Below are positions 1 through 5,431 of a DNA stretch of 5,431 nucleotides, in pieces. Under the pieces are notes generated by a model. That model had not been told where the DNA came from. It did not search any database and saw only the letters and a list, made by a program, of their open reading frames with translations. The stretch is from JBFJVD01 sp041624375. GTDB lineage: Bacteria > Chloroflexota > Anaerolineae > Anaerolineales > E44-bin32. The DNA lies in the NCBI GenBank assembly GCA_041624375.1, contig JBFJVD010000200.1, positions 1 through 5,431 of the forward strand. The letters are read 5' to 3'. The position numbers and the translations under genes are program-made. The first letter of the stretch is position 1. Every line of letters begins with the position of its first letter.

Positions 1-311
1 CAGCCGGCGATATCGGTGCGCTTGGATATGTAACGGATGCCCGCATGCTCGACACGGTTGGGCTCATCACCCCTGTTGCTGTGGGCTACTATCCCCTGCA
101 AGCCTCCGCCTACAGCATCAACTATGCCATGTCCTCCGACCTGATCCTGGATGAAGCGCCGGACTATGTCGTCTTGCTCGAAGTTTACGGCCGCAACACC
201 TTGCTGCAAGACCAGCGTATTGACGATGCCTATGCGCAGTACCGCGTGTTCGATACCGACATCTACGGCAGTGACGGGATGATCGTCCTCCAGCGCAAAG
301 AAGCCCGATGA
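1..311 (+). CDS. Partial GT39/PMT-like membrane glycosyltransferase, C-terminal end only
   Basis: The reading frame is open from the first base (first full codon at 3) to a TGA at 309-311, leaving 102 visible residues; the start lies upstream of the window. The visible part begins with a GDIGALGYVTD stretch, then a hydrophobic LDTVGLITP run, and later APDYVVLLEVYG. In GT39/PMT-like dolichyl- or polyprenyl-phosphate-sugar transferases this kind of segment forms a small soluble extracytoplasmic domain after the last membrane helix. No membrane helix is visible here, which fits that position. The stop overlaps the start of the next gene as ATGA, so the two are probably co-translated. The family call rests on remembered similarity of the tail and on the GT-like neighbour. 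The catalytic N-terminal part cannot be seen, so the donor and acceptor are unknown. Confidence 0.7.
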   Translation, partial: AGDIGALGYVTDARMLDTVGLITPVAVGYYPLQASAYSINYAMSSDLILDEAPDYVVLLEVYGRNTLLQDQRIDDAYAQYRVFDTDIYGSDGMIVLQRKEAR

Positions 312-1606
312 TGTCCACACAGCGCGAAGCCCTGTTGGTCGCCTTGTTGATCGCTGCGCTCACTGCCCTGCAGCTGTGGGGGATCGACGAAGTCCCCTTC
401 CACCCTGATGAGACCTCGCTGCTGTTCCAGAGCCGCGATCTGGAACTGATCGTGGAAGATCCAGGCGGGATGGCCTGGAGGGCTGAGGCCGCCCTCGATC
501 GCCAACTGCAGTATCGGCTCCTGAACCCACCCCTGCCGAAGTACATCCTCGGCGTCGGCCGCCGTCTGGCGGGCTATGGCCCTGACGCAGTTTCGACCGA
601 CTGGGATTGGGGCGGCTCCTGGGAGCTCAACGTTCAGTCTGGGGCGCTTCCAACGATAGAGTTGTTGCGGGGCGCCCGGCTGGCCTCCACTGTGCTGCTG
701 CCCTTGACACTCCTGGCGATTTACCTTGTCGGTCGAAGGCTCCAGGGCCCCACCGCCGGGATCGCTGCCGTCCTGCTTCTAGGAACCAGCGCGCTGCTCA
801 TGCTGCATGGCAGGCGAGCCATGTCGGAGGGAGCCCTTGTATCGGGCGTCTGTGTTGCGGCATATGGAATCGTCACCGCAGGGCGCCGGCCCTGGCTCGC
901 GGGGTTGGGGGCTGCGCTGGCCTTCTCCGCGAAGTATTCAGCGGCGCCGCTGCTTCTGGCCGGCGCCGTAGCAGCCTTCCTGCCGGAGCGTGCGGCGGAG
1001 ACGATTCGTGGGCGGCTGAGGCGCGTGCTGATCTTTGGTTTGAGCGCGGCCTTTGTCATCGCCCTTCTTCACCCGGTCTTATGGGCGCAACCCATCGGCG
1101 CCGGGAAAGCCATGTGGCAGGAGCGCCAGACCCTGCTCAATGGACAGGTGGAGACGGCGCTGGCCTTCACGCCAGAAGCCGTCATGGATACGGCTGGGAA
1201 GCGCGTGCTCGTCTTCGTCGTCCACCTCTTCAGCCTGCCACTGCAGTACTTTGAGGTCGGGAACTACGTCGAGGCACAGTCGGCCGAGATCCAGCGCTAT
1301 GACGCCGACGTGCTCCGTCACCTGATGCGCGCCTCGATCGGAGGATCGATCTATCTCGCGCTCACGCTCGCCGGTCTGCTGCTCTCGCTGCGCATCCCAC
1401 CTGAGCGTCCCGTGCAACGCCGGACAGGGCGCTTGCTCGCTATGGCAGGCGGGCTTCAGGCGTTGGCGCTATTGGTGGTGATCCCCCTCCCCTTTCAGCG
1501 CTTCTATCTCCCCATGATTCCGTTTATTTCGCTTTGGTCGGGCTACGCAATCGGTCATGCGCTCGATCAATGGAAGACCCATCGCGCACGACAAACAGAC
1601 GCGTAG
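308..1606 (+). CDS. GT39-like (GT-C fold) polytopic membrane glycosyltransferase
   Basis: This is a complete 432-aa hydrophobic protein, probably transferring a sugar from a polyprenyl-phosphate donor on the outer face of the cytoplasmic membrane. Visible features, in order, are an N-terminal helix (about 8-26) and a first external loop with HPDE at 32-35. That Asp/Glu pair sits where GT-C enzymes keep their catalytic acid. NPPLPKY follows at 73-79, then a cluster of helices from about 124 to 260 containing GRRAMSEGAL (168-177) and FSAKYSA (206-212). Helices at about 344-362 and 376-393 precede a last one around 399-417 with RFYLPMIPF. The start is ATGATG, so 308 or 311 could be used. The upstream Shine-Dalgarno is poor, so coupling through the ATGA overlap with the preceding gene is likely. 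It lacks the long soluble C-terminal tail of its neighbour. The fold is well supported; the substrate is not known. Confidence 0.82.
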   Translation: MMSTQREALLVALLIAALTALQLWGIDEVPFHPDETSLLFQSRDLELIVEDPGGMAWRAEAALDRQLQYRLLNPPLPKYILGVGRRLAGYGPDAVSTDWDWGGSWELNVQSGALPTIELLRGARLASTVLLPLTLLAIYLVGRRLQGPTAGIAAVLLLGTSALLMLHGRRAMSEGALVSGVCVAAYGIVTAGRRPWLAGLGAALAFSAKYSAAPLLLAGAVAAFLPERAAETIRGRLRRVLIFGLSAAFVIALLHPVLWAQPIGAGKAMWQERQTLLNGQVETALAFTPEAVMDTAGKRVLVFVVHLFSLPLQYFEVGNYVEAQSAEIQRYDADVLRHLMRASIGGSIYLALTLAGLLLSLRIPPERPVQRRTGRLLAMAGGLQALALLVVIPLPFQRFYLPMIPFISLWSGYAIGHALDQWKTHRARQTDA

Positions 1607-1663
1607 GCGGCCGGGCACCGCCGTCGAGGCCGGGCCTGGCCAGATGGAATCTCGATCGATGAC

Positions 1664-2278
1664 CTAGGGGGTTGTGGCCGGCTCGGGGGTGCCTTCAGGG
1701 ACGGCAGTTTCGGTTGGTGTCGCCGTCGGGGTTGCGATCGGGGGCGTCTCAAGCATTCCGGTGACTTCTTCGATTCCGAATGGGCTGAAGAGAAGGATGC
1801 TCTCCGAACCCGGGATGAGGGCGTAGACTGCATTCCCGGTCGGCGCCTCCCGCCCCACGAGCAGCACTCGTTCACTGCCATCGGCGAGCCGCACCCTAAT
1901 GGTCGCCTGTGGCGGATCGAGGCCGAAATCCGCCAGGTTGCCCGGGTCGAAAATCTCGCCACGCGGCTGCGGCGCCTGAAGCCAGGTCACCGCCCGTTCG
2001 ATGCGCGCCACATCCGCCAACGGCGCCTCCGGGGAGATCAGCACCCAGAGCGCTTCCTCATCCCGCTCGGCTTCAACCACCTCGCCGTTCTCCGCCGATT
2101 CGATGCGAATGCCGACAATCTGCTCGGGGGCCAGCTCCCAGAGAAGAGCCGGCGGCGGGGTGACATCAGCGGTTGGCTCGAAGCCCAGCGGTTCTTCGCG
2201 GCTGCGAACCCACCAGATTGCGAAGATCAGGCTGAGACCGAAGATCGCTAGAAGCACCCAGGTTGGCCGGCGGATCAT
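1664..2278 (-). CDS. DUF4340 domain membrane-anchored protein, last gene of the ABC operon
   Basis: This 204-aa protein has an N-terminal signal-anchor helix (about 7-24, preceded by RR) and an otherwise soluble, presumably extracytoplasmic body. Residues about 43-175 match the pattern of DUF4340: LWVLISPEAPLADVARIE, then DFGLDPPQATIRVRLADG (117-134), then LLVGREAPTGNAVYAL (139-154). The DFGLDPP and 'PTGNAVYA' stretches are the most telling. Residues about 178-204 form a low-complexity Pro/Thr/Glu tail. DUF4340 genes commonly lie beside GldG-like genes of ABC-2 systems, as here, where this gene begins 9 bp after the GldG-like stop. The start is ATG at 2278 with GAGG 7 nt upstream, overlapping the previous stop codon. 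It is shorter than many DUF4340 proteins, in which the domain can be repeated, so this is a one-domain form. The biochemical role is unknown; it may be an accessory to the transporter. Confidence 0.85.
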   Translation of the reverse strand: MIRRPTWVLLAIFGLSLIFAIWWVRSREEPLGFEPTADVTPPPALLWELAPEQIVGIRIESAENGEVVEAERDEEALWVLISPEAPLADVARIERAVTWLQAPQPRGEIFDPGNLADFGLDPPQATIRVRLADGSERVLLVGREAPTGNAVYALIPGSESILLFSPFGIEEVTGMLETPPIATPTATPTETAVPEGTPEPATTP

Positions 2279-2285
2279 TGCAGGG

Positions 2286-2289
2286 CCTC
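2286..2289 (-). promoter_or_regulatory. Ribosome binding site (GAGG) for the DUF4340 gene
   Basis: On the minus strand GAGG at 2289-2286 overlaps the TGA stop of the GldG-like gene (2290-2288) and ends seven bases before the ATG at 2278. A ribosome ending translation of the upstream gene would sit on this site, so the two genes are probably coupled. Confidence 0.55.
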
Positions 2290-3850
2290 AGATGCGCCGG
2301 CGACGCCGCCACCAGACGAACACGCCATATCCAACCACGCCGCCGGGAATCAGAACCAATGTCACGAGGAAGATCACGCCGATCGCCTGAACGGAGGGTG
2401 GGAGCACGAACCGGGAGGTCGCCGGTTTGGGGGTCAGATTGATCAGTTCCTCCTGACCGGCCGCCCAATCGACGCTGTTGATCGCCAGGTCACCGTTCCC
2501 ACGCCCGAAGAAATCGGCGTTGGCGGCGAAATCCGAGTCGGAGAAGACGACGATGCGAGCACCATTGGAGAGGTTCTCTCCGGCGACGGCGAGCGTGAGC
2601 GGCCCGATCGTGTCGACTTCTTCGTTGTACTCGATCTCACTGCGGTCAAGGAAAGCCTGAAGATCAGTTTCTCCCCACGAATTGCTGCTGGTCTCAACGA
2701 GTGCCATCACGATCGTGTCGGTCTGTTCTTCAATTGGCGGCGGCGAGAGGCTGCGCGCCGAAGGGAAGTAGGTGGCGAGATTGCCCAGGCGCTCCGTGAT
2801 GGGATGGACCGCATATTGGCTGGCGATGCCGGTCAGTGGCAGGGTCGAGCTCAGGTCGACCACCAGGTCGTCCCTAACCTGGACGCCCCACGTTTCTTGC
2901 ACATAGCCGATCAACGGATCCGGCTCGGCGCCTTCCTGTCGGGCCGCGCTCGGATCCAGAAAGACGATCATCGCCCCACCGGCTTCCTGGTAGGCCTTGA
3001 GGGCGGCAGTTTCCGACTCGGCAAGAGCGACGGTCGGACCGGCGACGATCACAGCCAGGATGTCCGAACCGATCTCCGGATCGGCTTCAAGATTGCGGGG
3101 CTCGAGCGTGTAATTCTTCGCCTGCAGCGCCTGTTCAAACTGCGAGAAGCTGGCCTCATCCGCCGCGTCCAGCGTCCGTTCACCGTGTCCGACCAGGTAC
3201 AGAAGCTTGCGCTCGCCGGGGTTGGTCAGGCGCAGGATGGCGGAGGTGATCTCACGCTCGGTGACGACGGTGACCACTTCCGACTCTTCCCCGATCGTGA
3301 TCACCAGCGACCGGTCCCGGGTGACCCCGAGCTGCTCGGTGATCACCGGATTTTCCAGCGGGTTGATGAACTCATAGCTGAGCTTGCCGCCGCTGACTGC
3401 CACATACTCATCCAGCAGCGGACGGAGGTTGTCACGCGAGGGGGCGGCGTCCGGGGTGAAGAAGCCGCGGATGCGCACCGGCGCCTGGAGGTTCTCGAGC
3501 AGTTCAGCGCTCTCAGGCGCCAGGGTGTATTGCTGATCTTCCGTGAGATCGATCCGCTGCGGATTGGTGTAGGCGAGGTAGTTGGCTACGGAGAGGATGC
3601 CGGCAAAGGCGATCACAAGCAGCAACGCGTTGCTGCCATAACGAGCCTGCCGTCCAGTGAGCGCCATCTGCACGCGCTCGGGATCAATCAACACCGCCGC
3701 GGCGGAGGCGAGGATGGCCAGCGCAAGCGCGATCTGCACGCCGAGGTCAAACTGTCGATTGATCACATACCATGCGCCTGCGACAAGAAGCGCGACGATC
3801 GAGCCGCCGTAAAGGTAAGGGATGTAGCGTCGAAGATCCTGCTGCCTCAC
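2288..3850 (-). CDS. GldG-like ABC transporter auxiliary protein (ABC_transp_aux / DUF4350 type)
   Basis: With the preferred GTG start this is a 520-aa protein. It has membrane helices at about 11-30, 37-55 and 73-94, a large extracytoplasmic domain at about 95-487, and a final helix at about 489-514 followed by a cytoplasmic RRRRRI tail. Family hallmarks are RIDLTEDQQYTLAPES just after the third helix (99-114), VRIRGFFTP, KLLYLVGHGERTL in the middle, and near the end IVVFSDSDFAANADFF and LAINSVDWAAGQEELI. These fit the 'ABC transport system involved in gliding motility, auxiliary component' family, in which GldG is the named member. Its gene overlaps the permease stop by GTGA. A GTG six bases further upstream (3856) would add two residues, but it lies inside the GGAGG ribosome-binding site. 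The protein is presumably the extracytoplasmic partner of the upstream ATPase and permease. The substrate is unknown, and I give no gldG symbol because orthology with the Bacteroidota gene is not shown. Confidence 0.9.
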   Translation of the reverse strand: MRQQDLRRYIPYLYGGSIVALLVAGAWYVINRQFDLGVQIALALAILASAAAVLIDPERVQMALTGRQARYGSNALLLVIAFAGILSVANYLAYTNPQRIDLTEDQQYTLAPESAELLENLQAPVRIRGFFTPDAAPSRDNLRPLLDEYVAVSGGKLSYEFINPLENPVITEQLGVTRDRSLVITIGEESEVVTVVTEREITSAILRLTNPGERKLLYLVGHGERTLDAADEASFSQFEQALQAKNYTLEPRNLEADPEIGSDILAVIVAGPTVALAESETAALKAYQEAGGAMIVFLDPSAARQEGAEPDPLIGYVQETWGVQVRDDLVVDLSSTLPLTGIASQYAVHPITERLGNLATYFPSARSLSPPPIEEQTDTIVMALVETSSNSWGETDLQAFLDRSEIEYNEEVDTIGPLTLAVAGENLSNGARIVVFSDSDFAANADFFGRGNGDLAINSVDWAAGQEELINLTPKPATSRFVLPPSVQAIGVIFLVTLVLIPGGVVGYGVFVWWRRRRRI

Positions 3851-4578
3851 CGCCACCTCCGCGCCTGAACGATCAGGCTGCCGACGAACAGTGAAAGCGC
3901 CGTGAGGCTCAAGTAGTAGACGATGTCGGTGAGATCAAGCACGCCGCGATATAGGTTGGCATAGAAGTGATCAACCAGGCTCAAATAATTGGCGATCTGG
4001 CTCCCCGTGCTGGCCCCTGATCCAAGCCCACCAAGGATCCACAGTCCAAGCAGCACGGCCAGTGTCGTAAAGAGGGCGGCGATAGGGTTTTCAAACAGAC
4101 CCGAGATCATCACGCCGATCGCCAGCATTGCAGCGACCAACAACACAAGCCCCAGGTAGGCAGCAACCAGGATTCCCTGATCGATGCCCGGCGTCGTGAG
4201 CTGATGCAGAATGAGGGGATATACCCAGGTGACTGCCAGCAGGGCCAGCATGTACAGAAAAGACCCCAACCACTTGCCGATCACCAACTCCCAATCTCGC
4301 ACCGGCGCAGTCAGCATGAGTTCCATCGTCCCCATCCGCTGCTCGTCGGCCAGCAGGCGCATGGTGATCGCCGGGATCACAAAGACCAGGATTGTAACCA
4401 GGGGGCCGATCACGATGCGCCCGTCCGGGTTGATCTGGCCGGTCTGGGCGCCGAAGTAGAGGTTAATGAAGAAGATCCCGCCGAGGATCAGAAAGACCAT
4501 GGCGGCGATCACGTAGGCCAGCGGCGAGATAAAGTACTGGCGGAATTCGCGGGCGGCGATGATCCAGACATTCCGCAT
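3847..4578 (-). CDS. ABC-2 type transporter permease, GldF-like
   Basis: This 243-aa integral membrane protein would form the transmembrane part of an ABC-2 exporter-type complex. It opens with MRNVWIIAAREFRQYFISPL, the usual amphipathic N-terminus of this family. Six helices follow at about 20-41, 56-76, 103-124, 136-161, 166-186 and 218-237. Between helices 2 and 3 lies MRLLADEQRMGTMELMLTAP (73-92), the conserved cytoplasmic coupling segment of ABC-2 permeases. Near the end, YLSLVDHF and GVLDLTDIVYYLSLT are typical of GldF-like members. The frame stays open upstream to 4761, but that extension lies wholly within the ATPase gene and reads as non-membrane, Ser/Arg-rich sequence, so it is rejected. 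ATG 4578 is preferred, with GGAGAG ending 10 nt upstream and a 4-bp gap after the ATPase stop. ATG 4599 (seven residues longer, 17-bp overlap) is possible but has a weaker ribosome-binding site. Confidence 0.9.
   Translation of the reverse strand: MRNVWIIAAREFRQYFISPLAYVIAAMVFLILGGIFFINLYFGAQTGQINPDGRIVIGPLVTILVFVIPAITMRLLADEQRMGTMELMLTAPVRDWELVIGKWLGSFLYMLALLAVTWVYPLILHQLTTPGIDQGILVAAYLGLVLLVAAMLAIGVMISGLFENPIAALFTTLAVLLGLWILGGLGSGASTGSQIANYLSLVDHFYANLYRGVLDLTDIVYYLSLTALSLFVGSLIVQARRWR
3856..3860 (-). promoter_or_regulatory. Ribosome binding site (GGAGG) deciding the GldG-like start
   Basis: On the minus strand GGAGG lies at 3860-3856, with five bases (TGGCG) before the GTG at 3850. The alternative GTG at 3856-3854 shares its first base with this motif and so could not be served by it. 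The site lies within the last codons of the permease, fitting translational coupling through the GTGA overlap. Confidence 0.7.
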
Positions 4579-4582
4579 GGGA

Positions 4583-5431
4583 TTAGCGCTCTCCGCCATT
4601 GGACTCGCTCGCTTCAGCCTCGCGAGTGAGCTGCAAGAAAATATCTTCCAGGCTGACCCCCACCGGCCGCATTTCGAGCAGGTCGAGACCCGCATGGACG
4701 ATGGCACGGGCCACCTCAGGCCGAACATCCTGCCCGGGTGTCCCGTCCACTTCGACGGCACCCTCTTCCCCGGTGCCAGTCACCCGGACAATTCCAGGCT
4801 GCTGTTCAAGCAGTTCCTTGAGCGAGCCGGTCTCGGCAGCCGCTCGCACCAACAAGCGGTCGGCGCCGGCCAGCTGTGCCTGCAGATTCTCGGGGGTATC
4901 TCCAGCGACAATTCGGCCCTTGTTGATGATCAACACTCGATCGCAGATCTGTTGAGCTTCCGAGAGAATATGCGTTGAGAGTAGCACGGTCCTTTGGCGC
5001 CCCAGATCCTTGATCATTTTGCGAACTTCGATGATCTGGGCCGGATCGAGGCCAATCGTCGGCTCGTCCAGGATGAGCACTTCCGGCTGATGCAGGAGCG
5101 CCTGGGCCAGACCCACCCTCTGGCGCATCCCTTTTGAAAGACTCCCGATGTAGCTGTGGGTTCGATCGGTAAGCTGTACCTCTTCCAGCGCCTCATCGAT
5201 TCGGTCTTCCAGGTCGGGGGTGCGATGAAGCGCCCCGAGATAGGCGAGAAATTCGTGGACGGTCATTTCCGGATAAAGAGGAACGGTCTCCGGCATGTAG
5301 CCAACTCGCCGGCGAACCTCAAGTGAGTCTTCGACGACATCGTAGCCCGCGATACTGGCCGACCCGCTTGTTGGCGGCATGTAGCCAGAGAGAATCCGCA
5401 TGGCAGTTGTCTTGCCCGCGCCATTGGGGCC
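4583..5431 (-). CDS. Partial ABC transporter ATP-binding protein, GldA-like (N-terminus outside window)
   Basis: The gene runs off the right edge and 282 residues are visible, starting at the Walker A motif GPNGAGKTT (visible residues 1-9). Roughly the first 35-40 residues of a normal ABC ATPase are missing, including the A-loop strand. Then come the Q-loop region GYMPE (44-48), the signature LSKGMRQR (98-105), Walker B VLILDEP (118-124), the D-loop GLDP (127-130) and the switch histidine in STHIL (H154). All key catalytic elements in view are intact. A C-terminal extension of about 100 residues ends with VSLEDIFLQLTRE (259-271), as usual for ABC-2 drive ATPases. The methionine at 5401 lies inside the nucleotide-binding domain and is not the start. 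The Q-loop carries Pro-Glu where classical proteins have Gln, which is common in the GldA/NosF-like branch. The protein would hydrolyse ATP to power the adjacent permease. Confidence 0.93.
   Translation of the reverse strand, partial: GPNGAGKTTAMRILSGYMPPTSGSASIAGYDVVEDSLEVRRRVGYMPETVPLYPEMTVHEFLAYLGALHRTPDLEDRIDEALEEVQLTDRTHSYIGSLSKGMRQRVGLAQALLHQPEVLILDEPTIGLDPAQIIEVRKMIKDLGRQRTVLLSTHILSEAQQICDRVLIINKGRIVAGDTPENLQAQLAGADRLLVRAAAETGSLKELLEQQPGIVRVTGTGEEGAVEVDGTPGQDVRPEVARAIVHAGLDLLEMRPVGVSLEDIFLQLTREAEASESNGGER
4589..4594 (-). promoter_or_regulatory. Ribosome binding site (GGAGAG) for the ABC-2 permease
   Basis: On the minus strand GGAGAG occupies 4594-4589, ten bases before the ATG at 4578, inside the last codons of the ATPase gene. 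It supports 4578 as the permease start over ATG 4599, which has only a weak purine run upstream. Confidence 0.55.

Noticed and set aside
607..1254. 215-codon plus-strand frame inside the glycosyltransferase gene
   Set aside because: The translation is Arg/Gly/Ala-rich and lacks membrane or domain features, while the overlapping frame encodes a coherent GT-C membrane protein.
1627..1641. Possible intrinsic terminator between the convergent operons
   Set aside because: The inverted repeats give only 4-5 bp stems with very small or awkward loops, and no T-tract follows on either strand.
2708..2717. Ten-base perfect palindrome CACGATCGTG as a possible operator
   Set aside because: It lies in the middle of the GldG-like coding region, far from any start, and is one of many CGATCG-centred sites in the window.
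2804..3868. Long open frame of 354 codons on the plus strand, antisense to the GldG-like gene
   Set aside because: Its translation is Arg/His/Asp/Gln-rich with no recognisable domain, and it lies opposite a gene with clear family motifs throughout. Long antisense frames are expected in GC-rich coding DNA.
4559..4978. 139-codon plus-strand frame opposite the ATPase 3' end
   Set aside because: It is antisense to the conserved C-terminal domain of the ATPase, with no protein signature and no ribosome-binding site worth noting.
5399..5401. ATG at 5401 as the ATPase start
   Set aside because: The ten codons immediately upstream encode the Walker A motif in the same frame, so the gene must begin beyond the window edge.

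Overview
The window is GC-rich and densely packed. It holds the ends of two convergent gene clusters, and everything in it is coding except a 57-bp gap (1607-1663) and gaps of 4 and 9 bp. The best guess for the source is a Chloroflexota bacterium of the Anaerolineae type. This rests on tandem GT39-like membrane glycosyltransferases, a GldA/GldF/GldG/DUF4340 ABC cassette, and a Pro/Thr/Glu-rich 'PTATPTE' tail on a membrane-anchored protein. It is an inference from protein style; no rRNA or marker gene is present.

Plus strand (1-1606): the C-terminal end of one protein, probably a GT39/PMT-like polytopic glycosyltransferase with a soluble extracytoplasmic tail, is followed through a 4-bp ATGA overlap by a complete 432-aa GT-C-fold membrane protein. 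The two look translationally coupled and probably use polyprenyl-phosphate sugars in cell-envelope glycosylation.

Minus strand (5431 down to 1664): a four-gene operon reads ATPase (5' end outside the window, cut at Walker A), then a six-TM ABC-2 permease, then a GldG-like auxiliary protein with a large extracytoplasmic domain, then a single-TM DUF4340 protein. Junctions are a 4-bp gap, a GTGA 4-bp overlap and a 9-bp gap. The order matches the broadly distributed 'gliding-type' ABC system. ATPase and permease would form the membrane motor, while GldG-like and DUF4340 proteins would be its extracytoplasmic partners. The substrate is unknown, and gliding should not be assumed outside Bacteroidota.

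Two starts differ from the longest possible reading frame. The permease most likely begins at 4578, and the GldG-like protein at a GTG at 3850 with a well-placed GGAGG. The window also carries far more GATC, and CGATCG in particular, than its base composition predicts. I found no RNA gene, CRISPR array, insertion sequence or clear terminator. I also found no clearly new system; the ABC cassette is a known but functionally unresolved type.
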